Of a stretch of DNA of 64,000 nucleotides, positions 35,778-48,581 are shown piece by piece. Made by a program: the position numbers and the translations under genes. The DNA comes from Ilyonectria destructans. Its lineage: Eukaryota; Ascomycota; Sordariomycetes; Hypocreales; Nectriaceae. Numbering within the stretch: position 1 is the first letter of the stretch; the number at the start of each line of letters is the position of its first letter. The notes under the pieces are model-generated. The model had not been told where the DNA came from. It worked only from the letters and a program-made list of their open reading frames with translations, and did no database searches. The stretch is taken from contig JAHEWK010000009.1 in assembly GCA_020740775.1 (NCBI GenBank), positions 2,418,001 through 2,482,000 on the forward strand, read 5' to 3'.

Positions 35778-36640
35778 GACTCTTTAGTATCTGTCTTGAT
35801 TGCAAAAGCTAAACCGGTCTCCAGATATTGATTCAGTGGCAGATACCGTCCTAAGCATTACGCTATAGTGCCGGCATTGGGTGTGATGCCAACTGTGTGT
35901 CTGTTGTTTCTACTGCTGTGTTGGCTTGATGTCTTGGGGGTTGGGGACTGGTGAGACTAAAAAACCTGCATCTCCCACGATGTAGCCTCTTACCTAGTGA
36001 TTTCATTATCCTTCCACCACTACTTGCTATATTAGTGTGCATAAATGGTGCACAAATGGAGTCAGGAAGGAGGCACTGGCCAGGAATGGGTTGGATTCAA
36101 TACAATACATACGATTCCTTCAAGTGTGCTTGGGCTCTAGTGTGTACTTTGCCCCGCCTGACCCTCACTGGGTCTGATTGACGTACAGAAACATGTAGCA
36201 ATGATACCTATTGCAGCGCAGTCGTGGGCCTTCAGATACAGATCTTCGTAACTTCAGGAGTCAGTGAGACATCTGCGGCTACCCAATATGGGTGGATGAT
36301 TATGTACCTCTTAGCTAAGCTTTTTGAACTAATTAAACATCCCGTGAGTGACCGTACTGGAACCTTAGCATATTTCAAGAGATACCGCTGCAGACTCTTG
36401 CCCTTTCTTAAGTCGCCAACGTCTCGTTTTAGACCAACTGTGCGTCCTATGCTCAACACAGGGGTCGGTTTATTGATCCAAAGTCTTTTCCACCAACTGG
36501 TAGAGGTGCTTAATGCTGGGCAACATAGCAGGAGGGATACAGGGATAAACGAGAGCCGGAATAGAAATCTGGAGCCGTTTTGCGTGTGCCTCTGTGTATC
36601 TTTTAACCATAATTCCGTTTCCTTGCTTCTGATGTTCTGT

Positions 36641-37847
36641 CTACTTAGTTTGCCCACCCCAAGTCGATCTTAGGAACTCTTCGATCGTCAGTGGCTTAAA
36701 TTCAGGTACCAACTTTTCAAACCCGGTAGGTTTAACTTCCATTCCACCAAGAGCCATGCCGAGTGACATTGATGCGCTAATGGCGTCCATTTGTGGATCT
36801 ACCTCAAGCGGTTCCCAGGATTGAAATGCCTCAGCATTACTTGGTAAATCTGGCCCACGTTTCATAGCCCTCAGATCTTCAAGCGGAACATATGTCCTTT
36901 CAATTGTACGGCCTATTGAGAAGAAATAAAACGAATTAGCTGGCATCGTGAATATTCACAGATGGATTGAGAGACTGACCTGTGACTTCTTCTGCTATAG
37001 CGATGATTTCATTCGGTGTCGCTGACTGCCCAATGATGGCTGTCTCACGCGGCCATGCTGCCAAATTCAGGGAAAGGGTGACGGCTTTCGCAACATCGAA
37101 TGAATATGTGCAGGTAATTGGAGCATTTCCATCGCCAGGGATGACAGCTTTCGATGAAGGAATGTCAACAAGAACATACAGAGGGCGTAGATTGGTGACT
37201 GTGTGCGGTAAACCGAAGTAATCCATAAATAAACCATTACGGAACAGAGTGAACTCGAGTGTCTTGCAGCGCTCGAGCTCATTCACTGCATTATGAAAGA
37301 GAGCTTTATGGACATAGGGAAAAATGCTTGTTATTCGCAAAATTTAGTAAATTCACTACCATGCCACGATTTATGAATATTGGGGTCACTCACGAGTCTG
37401 GCTGATTGTAGTCAACGTTAAATTCAGAGGGCGCGAATCTTCGGACGGTCGAAGCCTTCTCAGCTCCCCGAATGAGATTCACTTGTGCGGTTGCCACATG
37501 CTGATCATTCATCTGAATTGTGCTGATGACGGTGTGGATTTTGTTGGTTTCCAGAACGGAAGCAATATTATCCACCGAGGTATAATCCAGTTCAAGATTT
37601 CGGGCATTGACTTGTTTGTCGATCGTCTTCGATTGAGATTTCTTGTAAACCGTAAGCAGTTGTGAAACACTTCTCTGTACAATTGCAAACAGCGAGATTT
37701 GGTTTGGCTGCCAACTAAAGACACTAAGTTGAAAGAAATTACCCTTCTCGTCAGTACGAAAACCGTATGCTGAGGGCATTTCTCAATCGCCTGGACGATA
37801 GTACGACCGAGATCACCCGATCCTCCGGCGACGGCAACGATAACCAT
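36641..37847 (-). CDS. NmrA-like reductase, SwnN/SwnR-like
   Basis: Four exons: 37847-37743, 37641-37394, 37326-36980 and 36912-36641, giving 323 residues; introns 101, 67 and 67 bp, all GT-AG and in frame. The nucleotide-binding loop is canonical: GGSGDLG at 8-14 (GxxGxxG). The family block RRFAPSEFNVDY lies in exon 2, followed by the substrate-side half (FRNGLFMDYFG, VIPGDGNAPITCTYSFDVAKAV) and a C-terminal helix region. The protein should be an NAD(P)H-dependent reductase of the isoflavone-reductase/NmrA group. With the intact reductase near 13 kb it makes the pair expected for SwnN and SwnR, but it lies 26 kb from the synthetase with a glucanase and a Clr5-domain gene between. It may belong to the pathway or be an unrelated paralogue; sequence alone does not decide. 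Confidence 0.75.
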
Positions 37848-38949
37848 AATGGGAGGCGCTTTTGCTGAAGTGGTAGGATTGCGAGTGACTTGCAAATTGT
37901 CTGGAAATGTGCCGACGTCTTATAATTACTGGTCATATCCTTGGGAGGCGATAAGGCGTACGGATATGTTCAGAGCAATAGGAGTTTGATCCGCTTTTTC
38001 CATCTCCCGAGGTGTGGATTTTTCCGTACCACCCTTACTAAAACCAGTTAAGCCCGGAACAACCATGACAAATGAGTTAGCACAACTACCGATATACAGA
38101 TTAATCCTGTGGAAAATGCGCTGTGGGAATATGTCTGGAATATGTCGGTGTTCCTTTTATAAAAAGACCCTGCATAATCAGTTGGAAGTTCGCTTCATTC
38201 CCTGAACAATTGAAGCTTGGTGTTTTGTTGAATAACCGCTTTCTAACAATCACCACCTCCATGGAATTTGCAACGACCCCTCCCGTCGTTCCCCATCGCA
38301 AACTGTCAAGGTGCTCTAAACGCTATCTTAGCAAATTCCCGTATATTCTTATAATGGCTTTGTACAAGGACCCAGACAGTACTTGGAGGTGATAGCGCAA
38401 TACCATGGGTTAATACCGTACAGCGTTGCAAAGGGCTGTGCCGTGCTCGTTGCACGGTGCACAGAACATTCAGTCCCATCCTTTGGAAAGTTGAGTTTAC
38501 TTGCTTGTATGTCTTGGATACGGATAAAATGGCGACTTGCTTAATTTGCTGGCCGGAAGTAATACGCGAATCAAGTCATATTATGGATTAAGGTTTACGG
38601 AACTGATACAAGAAAGCGAGGTATACGAAGTAATTTATCGACGTAATGTGACTGCGAAAACTTCACTTGTTTATTCTCATTTTCCCTAATTACGAAGTTT
38701 TCAGTTAATTCGTGGTTGTTATATAACTGAAGAATTATATGTAGTAAACGCTATTGAAATGTTTTGGGTAATGATATACAGTGACAGTCGATGACTTCAG
38801 GTATCCGATATGAGCAAAGATAACGTTCCTGGGATGAAAGCCGGTCAGGAATTACCAGTTCCTTAGATAGTACGCGGTGTGTTTTCTCCAAAACTTCAGA
38901 AATAACCTATAACGATCTCTCAAAGTCATTTTTAACGCCTTTTCCCCCA
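37848..38949. other. intergenic stretch, no gene seen
   Basis: Upstream of the NmrA-like gene and downstream of the CorA-like gene. From 38560 onward it is A+T-rich. Small frames at 38014-38392 carry no motif. Confidence 0.5.
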
Positions 38950-41900
38950 TTAAAGCCCTTGCACCTTATTTCTTGAGTTCTTAACCCAACCCCGTAAGCC
39001 TGAATAACCATTGCTTGGTTGTGCTGCATGCCGCCAGCGTCTCCTGTCAGTCGTAAATCTCCCGGTCATCGGATCACTGTCGACGTGAAATATCCTGCGA
39101 TTTTCATCCCTTGCCATCGCATCCGAGCCCGGCCCGCCCAGTTCGCCAGCATGCCTTATCAATCCACCACCATCATTACCTCGTCTTTTCAGGGCCAATA
39201 ACCGATTTCTGTCTCGGTACTGCGGTATCCGCTCCAACCAACCACCAATTTGATCCCCCTTGTACCCATACAGAAACGCCAGGGCCAGGACTGCTGCTGT
39301 GACTGGTGTCGCTGTTGTCCAGAAGATACGTTGAGTAAACTCCGTGTCCCGTATGTCAGTGGTATTCATACCCATAAAGCTGGACACAAACGACAATGGC
39401 AGAAAGAAAAGCGTGACAATCGTAAATACCCTAATTGCCTTGCCGTGGTCCTCTTCCAATATTTCCAGTGTCTGCTTAACCTCTTCCTTCAAAGACTTTG
39501 ACTTTGCCTTCAATATGTCGATCTCACGCCCTCTGCCGATAAGTTGATCCAGCTGGAAGCGACCCATCGAATCTTCTGTCCGATATTGACCAATTCGTGT
39601 CGTGTTAGTGATTCGAAAAGACTTGGGGGATATGACCTTGAGGTACTTGATCATGAGCAATTTCTGGGCCTTCACAAGCCCTCTCAATGCCTCGAGCTCC
39701 TCCTCCAGGGCGTGAATGTGTAAGAAGACGCGTTTCTGAGGTCGCCGATGAGCCTGGAAACGGAGCTTAGAAGTACGGTCCCGGTAGAGCTCAATGAAGG
39801 TAAAGCCTTGGAGAGTAGTTGACTCGGCAAGAGGTCGTAGTGGCATGTTCTGGCCTGCGCAGACCAAAGAGAGCACTAGAAATTCTGCCCCGACTGCTTC
39901 GACTCCAAGACTGTCAATGTTACGGGAAGTGTTGCCCAGGAGAATAATATCCCTCTTTGCGTCTTCCAGCAGGTCGTGTGCCTTCTGTCTTGCGATATCT
40001 TCTTCTGCTAAAAGTTCGGTAATTTTGTGTTCCACATACGCGATACGGGAAGACGCCTCATCGTTCATCCTCATGACGGGCAGTCTGTTGTGAAGTGATA
40101 ACCACTGCGACTCGAGAACGTACATTGAAATGATTTGCTGGAAGACATACACCAGGTTTCTCGGCAAGCAAGGTCTCGGGATCTCTCTGCCTTGAGGTTG
40201 GGCATTCTGGGCATTAGCAACCAGAATGTGCAACTCCTTGATGGAGTTGTTGATTGGCAGGAGGCTCTTGATAAAATCCTCAACGAAATGGAGCATACCC
40301 ATGCCAGGTGTCTGCATTTGGTAGCCGTCCGTCCAAACACGACGCAGCCACACAAAACAAGGGTCGTTATATGGTCGCGCGGCGTTCCCAGTGCATTCGA
40401 GGTGTTCCTTGTGCACATGCTCCAGAGCTGCAGTAGCAGAGGGGTAACTTTTTCCAGCCTTGCACTCTGCGCAATCAGACCAGGACTTCTTTTGAGCTGT
40501 GGGGACTGAAGAGGCTTCGTGGACCAGCCTGTAATGGGTTTCGAAGTCTCGGATCGTGTACTGGCGATGAGCAGTCGGTCCACGGTCGCTTTCTTCCCAG
40601 GCCAATTGCTGTTGTCATGACAGTTAATCACTGCGCCAACCCATCACGTTCTAGGAAGTTCAAACTCACGCGGAAAATGCAATCGACAGCGCCCCAGAAT
40701 CGGATGCAGACATTATGGATCAGAGGGCTTCCCTCTTTAGGCGTAAATGCCCATAGAATCTCTTGACTGATTTCAAGAAGTTGTTTCATCAGCATCTTGT
40801 CGTGGCCCGTCACACCTATGGAATGCTGTTGTCGCCAGTCCGCTGGCTCATATTCGTCAGGCGTCGTTTTAGTTGACTCCGGGTCCTTTTCGCTGGTCTC
40901 GTGTATCGCGGGCTCATCGGTGCCTGAAGTCTTGTCCTTTGGCGAATTGCTAATACTCCCCGTTTCTCCAGTACTATCTTGGCCGGGTTCTATGTCTTTT
41001 TCAATCTTCTCTTGTTTATCCTTCTTGCATGCCGCCGATTCTGCATGAGTTGCAAAAATATCTTGCATACAAAATACAGTCTGTCCAGATGTTGTTCGAG
41101 TGCTATCGATCCCACCGCCAACAGCCTCAACCGGTGTTAATATTGGTTGCATATGACTTGGAAGATCCTGTAAGGTGTCATGCCTAAACAGCAGATCTTG
41201 CATGGTCAATGTCAGAGTCCTGGAATATAATTTCCAAGTGACATTCCCAATGACATCACTTGACAGTGACTTATGCAATTGACTCAGGACCTTTATCAAC
41301 ATCGTGTCCACTTCCTCAGGCGAGCGCTCAGCGGTCTCATCTCCCACCCTCCAGGTGAAGAAAGGTACGAAATTTATCACAGGTAATCGCTCCGTTTGGG
41401 ACTTACCAGCCCCTGTGGTGAGCTCCTCGGGCACATCTTCAAATCGGACCGCGCGTTCCTTAACGGGCTCGGGTTTGGAACTTCGTTTGGTCACTTTTGG
41501 CCTATCCCGTCTTCTCTCAAGTGAGTCCGGCGAAATTTGTCTATCACGCCGCGTTGAAGGAGAATGGGAAGGAGACCGAGAAGAACGCCTATAACGAGAG
41601 GAACTCCAGGACCCGGTTCTTGCTTCCGGACCACGCCGCTTCGAGGCCGTCTTTCTCTCCGTGTTTGCGACGTTTTGGCGTGTTTGGCTTTGAGATGTAG
41701 GCATGGCCAAATCAGTATCCTAAGAGATGAAGTTAGCATAGGTATTGGTTTAATAGGAGGCGAGGTCGAGGTCATTTTTACCTCCGACTCATCCGTGTCA
41801 CGGCCCGTTATTTCACTATCCGTACCGGATGCATTTCCAAGCTCAAACAACTCCGGCCCTTGCCATCTTCGGTTGGGGTGGTCATTCACCACAAGGCCTA

Positions 41901-44900
41901 TTTCATGGGCCCTGCCACGGCTACTAACGTGTCGTTGCCTCTCAATGGGAGGCTCAATACCAGCGCTGTGACGGGCTGCCGTGGCAACATGTGTATCGGA
42001 CCTAAAAGGAGATTGCCTCGTGCCTGAAGCTCCCAAACTTTCGCGAGTCCAGTCTCCTGACCGTGCTCGAAGGACAAGCGCTTTTGATTTTCCGTGTGAG
42101 TCTCTCTTTGTTTCTTTGTTTCGATGTTCGTCTTCATTGCTAAATCCACTGGAGCGGCGTCGTGGCTGTGGCTCAAATCGCGGCTTGGATCGAATTGGCG
42201 GTTCAATGGGGTGCGCCGTCCTCATTTGCTGACCCTTCAACATTTCATCCCAACCTTTGGCGACGTATAGTCTTTTAGGACCTGAGTCTGGCTCCTCCCG
42301 TGAATGAGACACTTCCGTTTGAGCAGAATGTTCCCTGAGAGTATCTCTCCGGCGGCTTCGCAAAACCAGCTGCATATCGGAAGGCTCACGTTCAAAATCA
42401 ATCTCCGTCAGTTTCTGATCTAAACCTCCATTTGGATTTGTGCAATCATCCCTGGAATCTTCCAGAGAGTTGGTGTTTCCTGCTTGCTCAGAGCGAGTGA
42501 TTTCTTGATTCTCGAAAAGGCCTTGGTGTGAGGTCGACATTGAAGATGGTTCTTCTCCGCTCACGAGCTCCTCCTGACCATGCCGCTCGACCTTTCTTGG
42601 TTGAGATTTCGATGTCTCTTCAACTGCGTTATCACCCATCTTCTTGCTTGTAGGTGCTTGGTCAACATTATCCAGCGCTGTTGATGATGTCGCAGAGATC
42701 GTATCGGATTTCGAAGAAAGAAGCGGCCCATCGTCCTCTTCCAGTTGCACTGAATCTCTCCTTGGCCCACTTGCTAGTGATCCCGTCGGCTTTGTTAGAG
42801 TATAGGGATCCTCACGCTCCTCGGCTTTGCGTTTCTGGTGCTTATCTATGTCCTGCAGCGGGCTGAGACGACTTTCCAACTTGCCATGTGGTGGTGTTGC
42901 AGGACGCGTAGACCGTTTGCGAAGGACAAGTTCCTTGCCTAGTACTGACTCAGAGCGGCTCAGTCGGGAATGTTGGGATCTCTCCCGAGTATCTCTTTCT
43001 GAATAAGAACTCTTGCGTTGGCGCGGCCTGTACACTGTTTCCGCCATGCGTTGTCTTAGCACAAGTGCGTCCGAATAACTAGGGCGTGCTCTCTGCCCTG
43101 ATTCTCCGAAGTGACTGGATATATCTCCATACATCCCACCTCGCTTCGCCTTCACATAGAATATATGCAGCTGAGAAGTTGACGATGTGAGAATCTGAAT
43201 CCATTTTTTGGGTGTCAGGGCGCTGTCGTCTGGCTCAAACAGCTCGAACTCTGAAGCCTCATTGGTGTTGCCTCTTACGAGTGCAACAGCATGCCTCAGA
43301 AAGTCGACATAGTTATAGTCTGGCTCTATAGAAATGTTGTATCGGCGCATATTTTCGCTAATGAGCTGAACAATAAGCGGTTCTCCGTTGCCAGGGGCAC
43401 GGGAGTCAATAGTGATGGATTCCCCGCGTAGTTTCTCTGCCGGTTGATCCGAGAATGTGATCAAAATGCTTGGACCGATGAGGAGACACCACAGCTGACT
43501 GATGTGTAGGGCATCCTTGTTTGATCTGAGCTTCAACATCTTCTGCATGATATGTCCTCTGTCACCCTCATCTGTGGCATCATACCCATACAGGCTTTGA
43601 AGGAGAGTTTGAGGCCGGTATCCGTCGTCGTTATCGCTGGCATGACGGCTCGTGGCTTGGATCGTCAAATGAGGGGACGAAAGGAACACGACTGGGTCCG
43701 TTTCCAATCGTCCAGTCCGCCGATGCATGCTGGGATATCGACCAATGCATCGAAGAACAGAACCAGGCTCAATACGCCCACCGCTCTCCGATTTAGTCGT
43801 GAGGTTGTTTTGGACCTGCTCCAAAACTAAAAGTGCAACTGACATGAGATCTTCGGGGATGAAAGGGCAATTATGAACAAGTCTCTGTTGCCATGTTAGA
43901 TTGTGTATCGCACTTTCGTCCTTTTGACCATACCTCGATAATCTTCAAGTTAAGGGCCGGCCGTTGAACATGACTTTGAGAGAGTTGCATTAGCATCCTG
44001 AAAAGAGACCGAAGAGACAATAACCTACAGCCATCGCATATGAACCGCCGATTCGTTGTTGTCGCCTCTCCGTGGACCTTCTGGACAGACCAAGACGACC
44101 CTGCCAATTCCCTTCTCATCGACTGAAAACTCGGATGCCTGAATGACATGAAGCTCAGTCAACGTCCCATCCGGGAGAAATGCCTTTGCATCTTTCCATG
44201 CCACCGTTTCGGCATGCGCCGCGGCGCCTTCGCCTTGAGCATCGAGATCGGTTGTGATCATGTTGCTATTCTTATTGACTGGGAGGTTAATAGAAAGCCC
44301 TGCTCTCTCAACATCTTCGAAGAGCTTTCCCATGCCATTGTTTTCCCAATCTTCGTCAGAAAGGTCGCTGCAAATTGACTTTGCATCCGAGTCATGATAC
44401 AATCGGTTCACCCTTGATCGTGGTGCGCCATGGTACGGTGGTGGTGGTGGTCGAGGTCTTGGTGCCTCCTCTGGCCGCAGCCTCGTCGACCACTCTTGAT
44501 CCGTGTCCCGTCTCTCATAATCTTGCTCCCTCCTGTCCTGGATTGAGCTTGGCCTTCTCCAGTTGTGTTCTCGTACTCGTCGCTTGCGCGCTCTCGCCTC
44601 TTCCGTAGCCTGCGCCAGGATCTTCTCTTCCTGCTCTAGATGTGCGAGTTCATTGTCAAGCAATTTGACTTCTCTGTCTGCTTTTTCAGATTTCCTGTCA
44701 TTCTCACGTGATAACTCTTCACGCTCATCATTCAAGCGCTGTCTTCGTTGTTCAGTTCGCGAATCAAACCGCTGACGTTCCTTTCCGGTTTCATTGATGT
44801 CCTTTCGATGAAGGTCTTGGGCATCCAAATCGTTCAAATCCATAAGAATCCGAGCTGATTGCTTCTCAAAAATCTCAGAGTCTCTGCTCCTCTCTGCTTC

Positions 44901-45269
44901 CAGATGATCAAACCTAGCCTGGAGCTCAACTCGCAATTGAACCAGCCTTCTCTCCGATCTATCTAAATCTTCGTCCTCATCCTCGGGCATTTGAGGAGAA
45001 TGATCTCTTTCCCCAAGTTCAGAATAACGTGGGAATTTACGGTAATCTCGATCGCGGGGATCCGGCGGCTGATAGAATTCAGAGGCATACGCCCGGTCTC
45101 GTCCTTGTCCACGGTGCTGCTGTTGGGAATAGTTCGAATCCCGATCATAGTAATCTGAATCCGAGTAATAAGAACCGTTTGTGTAGTCCTCAGGAGAGCC
45201 TGGGCGTGTTGAATTGTTTTCCCAACGGTTGTGTTCCTCAGAATCGGTGTCGGAGTAATAGCGAGACAT
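38950..45269 (-). CDS. giant CorA-like membrane protein
   Basis: Five exons: 45269-44029, 43997-43934, 43884-41782, 41719-40670 and 40608-38950, giving 2038 residues; joins keep frame, introns 31-63 bp. N-terminal 95 residues are Asp/Ser/Tyr/Arg-rich; about 100-240 is a strong charged coiled coil; about 340-410 looks like a small conserved domain with a ubiquitin-like strand pattern (LTELHVIQASEFSVDEKGIG). Next come a structured region and a very long low-complexity, Arg/Ser/Glu-rich middle (about 680-1250), with repeated VLRxR pieces. The last 550 residues are CorA-like: a Cys/His cluster (CAEC...HVHKEHLEC), long helices, TM1 ending in FMGMN (GMN at about 1899-1901, the CorA ion-selectivity signature), then TM2 at about 1915-1935. 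CorA proteins carry Mg2+ and related ions; here the soluble part far exceeds the usual 300-500 residues, so a regulatory or scaffold role is possible. The first intron, 31 bp, is unusually short. Confidence 0.75.
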
Positions 45270-46123
45270 GACGAACAAATGTGATTATATCGCCATACAA
45301 CGAATTTTAGCGCAACTCGAAAAAAAGGCCCGCTTAGGAGGAAAGAGAAAAAAAAGGGAACCTGCAGCAAAAGAGGGGGTGCCGGGGTTTATAACCTGAA
45401 AGATAGAGAATTTCCACAGCCTGACATGTGACTTTTTTATCGTAAGCCACATACTGCATGACGGAACGGAATAACTAAGCATCAGCAAAGCAGTAGGTCA
45501 GATATGGTCCAGCCCTCACCGTATTCGATTTGTATTCTTGCCAGCTGCTTTACTTGTAGGTTTCTCGTACAAGTTCTCATGATCATCTTGATTGGTTAGT
45601 AGGGTTTGTAAATTTGCAATAGTGCTGTTTAATACACAATCACGAAATAATTGCATAATTCTTTTTTATAACAACCAAGCCAAGGTCCTAGTCTAAAGTA
45701 CCTATGGTTGCTTATATAGGGTGCACCTTTTGGTGGCTAACCGTCTAGGGCGTGTGGGTGCGGCTAGCTCGCTGCTGTAGCATTTGTGCCCAAAGCCAAA
45801 AGGTAGCCACTAGTATAAGCCGTTCCCAATGCAACGATTCCATGACTGTTTGTAAGATAAGAGGATTAATAATATAAGAATCAATCCCTCAATGAGAAAA
45901 TCCAATGTTTGCATCTGCTGCGTTTTCGTTGTGCATGTTGCCAAGACCCACGTCAAGTTTAAATTCCATTCTTTTCGATCTGCCTGAGTACTATCTGTTA
46001 AAGACAAAGAGTGTTCAATTAAGAGTATTCCTGTTCATACAGTACCCTTTTATTATTTATACAGTAAGTGTGTTTTTCCCTATTAAAATTTGGGCGCGAT
46101 TATATAACAACCTGGTCTATACG
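45270..46123. other. gap up to the transposon block
   Basis: Promoter side of the CorA-like gene, then increasingly A+T-rich sequence. Contains copy B of the dispersed repeat (45884-45987) and ends in GTCTATACG (46115-46123), the left copy of the outer transposon's target duplication. No gene is seen. Confidence 0.55.
45884..45987. repeat. dispersed repeat fragment, copy B
   Basis: Partner of 2521-2627, in the same orientation and about as diverged as expected for an old, RIP-affected repeat. On the minus strand a 65-codon open frame (45810-46007) runs across it, but its counterpart in copy A is broken by stops. No family could be named. Confidence 0.5.
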
Positions 46124-46221
46124 GGGGAGCCTTACCTGCATCGGGCCCGGTGCGTTTAAGGATTCTTATCCGCACCGGGCCCCAGTGCGTTTAAGGATCC
46201 TTATGTAAGTAACCTTTTGAG
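46124..46221 (+). repeat. left terminal inverted repeat of the MULE
   Basis: About 97 bp, matching the reverse complement of 59818-59915 with only a few transitions (for example ATCGGG against ACCGGG, and GGATCC against GAATCC). Contains two copies of a subrepeat built on CACCGGGCCC...GTGCGTTTAAGGAT. GC content is high, in sharp contrast to the interior. Confidence 0.9.
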
Positions 46222-46799
46222 GTATTTAATAATGCAATATATCAAATTGGCCCTCAATATGGGGATTACGAGCCGATATAGTATCAATTTATCTTAGTGT
46301 GTCTTTCTTCTGATATAATAACCCTAATTAAGGCTTTTAGTATTATCTATAATAATTTCTATTTAACTAAGGCCCCTAATATTACCCTATACGGTATACT
46401 CAGTATTATATCCAGTAATATCTATTTAATTAAAGCTTTTAGTATTATCCTTTATAATATCTTTCTAATTAAAGCTGCTAGTAATATTCTTAATAATTCT
46501 CTATTAGATAAAAATATCTAACCTCTTTTAGATAATAATCTTTAAATAGAGGCCCCTAATATTATTCTTAGTAATTCCTCTTTAATTAAAGCTTTTAGTA
46601 TTATTCTTTATTATACTCCTTTTAATAAAGATATCTAGCTTCCCTCTAATAATACTTTTTTAATAGACTATTTATAGCTTCCTTTTAGTAATATCTTCCT
46701 AAAGAAGATTTTCTATTTTTTTTAAAATAATATTCTTTCTTTTAAAAAAGAATATAACTTAAAAGAGAAGGTATAGACTGTAATTAATAATTAGATACT

Positions 46800-48420
46800 A
46801 TTATAAGACTATATCTTTATAACTAGAAGATTAAAAATAGATAAAAAAGAAAGAATTATAATTACTTTTTAATATAACTATAAAGTAGGATATACTCTTT
46901 TTACTATATCTAGCAGTAAGTAAGTATAATAAAGATCTTTATATTATATAGAATATTAATTCTTAGTTATAGTAAAAAAGAGTATATATTAAACTATTTA
47001 ATATCTATTATATTATTTTAAAGCTTAATTTAATTAATATAATTATAAATAAAATATTAATCTAAAGGTATATTTAATATACTATTAGCTAGTAGAAAAT
47101 TAATAAGCTTTAATTAGAAATCTCTTTAATACTAATAGTATACTAAAGGAAATTAAATTCTATTTATATTAATATATAAATTTATATACTATATAGAATA
47201 ATATATATAATTATATTATAAAAGCTAAATAGAATCTTACTTAAGATTAAAGTAATATATATATTCTTACTAATTAGCTTAATAAGAAGAGCTTTTAAAG
47301 TTAAATTAATTTTAATAATAATAATATAGTTATAATAGTACTATTTATCTATTTAGAATTACTAAAATATCTTAAGTTATATCTAGAAGTATTTATATTA
47401 GACTATATATATAAAATTAATAAGTTTAATATATTTCTTTTTAATATTATTAAAGTTAATACTTATTATTAAATCTTTTATATTATATTTATATTTTTTA
47501 ATAGTAAGAATAAATCTAACTATAGATAGATTCTTAAATAGCTATAGTATATATATTAGCTTTATAAAGTAGCTTTTCTAACTGTTATTCTAATAGATTA
47601 ATATCTAGTCTATATAAATACTATTATATCTCCTACTTACTTTTTTAAATTATCTATAATATTATATATATAGTATATTAATAAAGTAATTTAGAGTTAT
47701 TATATATCTATATTTTATAGAGGTAAAAATAAAGCTTAAAAGAATAAAAATTAGAAGGTATTTCTCTATTATTAGTAAATAATTATAAATTTAATAAGTA
47801 AGATTATCTATAAGAAAAAACTTAAGGCTTTTAAGAAATATTATATTTCTAATTATATTAATAAAATAAGCTATTTTTTTAATATCTAGCTGGATCTCTA
47901 TAAAAAGAGGTTTATAAAAGTATAGATTAATTAATATCTTTACTTTAGTTATTATATTATATTATAGAGTAAGAGTATTTATTATATTATTAAATTATAT
48001 CTATCTAACTTATAGTTTAACCTCTTTAAAGTCTAAAAAACTATTAAGCTTATTATATTAAATTAAATAATTAAGCTTAAGGCTAAATAGTCTAAATAGT
48101 ATATCAGTATACCTCTTTAACTATTTAAGTTCTTATATACTAATATCTATAGTTAAATCTTATATAAAGCCTTATATATAGTTAAAATTTAATAAGAATA
48201 ACTACTAAAAGATCTTTCTAAATATATAGAGGTCTTTTTATAGACTTTAAGTCTACTTTATACTTATTATTTTAAATTTTTACTATAGTAAAATTAGCCT
48301 TTTTAACTATATTATTTCTATCTATATTAATACCTTTAATACTTAAAAACCCCCTAGCTTATTATTAAGCCTTATTAGTAATTTAATTATCTTACTGCCT
48401 CTTTAATATTACTACTAATA
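46800..48420 (+). pseudogene. MULE transposase relic
   Basis: Ignoring many TAG and TAA stops, one plus-strand frame from 47386 reads as the catalytic core of a Mutator-type transposase: an ILDYIYKINKF segment (first catalytic Asp), a hydrophobic run, then LYKVAFLTVILID (second Asp region) near 47570 and the stretch that normally carries LCxWHxNK near 47680. Further on, LDLYKKRFIKV and a region around 47900-48060 match the helical part that follows in fungal MULEs. Stops fall where Trp, Gln or Arg codons would become TAG or TAA by G-to-A or C-to-T change. The outer boundaries given are approximate. This identifies the outer element independently of its ends. Confidence 0.7.
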
Positions 48421-48581
48421 AGTATATAGTATAAGCTCTATATATTTAAGATTATTAAATAGATAGTATAGCTAAAAATACTATTAAAATATTCTAAATA
48501 TAGTATATAAGGCTATAAAATAAACTTTAAATTATACCCCTTATATTATAACTATCTTTTATAGAATTAGACTTCAGTTTA

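Larger units (their letters stand above)
34203..36640. other. intergenic stretch with repeated promoter element
   Basis: The first 750 bp upstream of the Clr5-domain gene hold four copies of a 23-bp element (listed separately). A short frame at 35496-35777 (plus, 93 codons) follows a pyrimidine-rich leader and a good ATG context (ACCAATG), but it has no family motif. I consider it a doubtful small gene. Nothing else is recognised up to the stop of the next gene. Confidence 0.45.
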
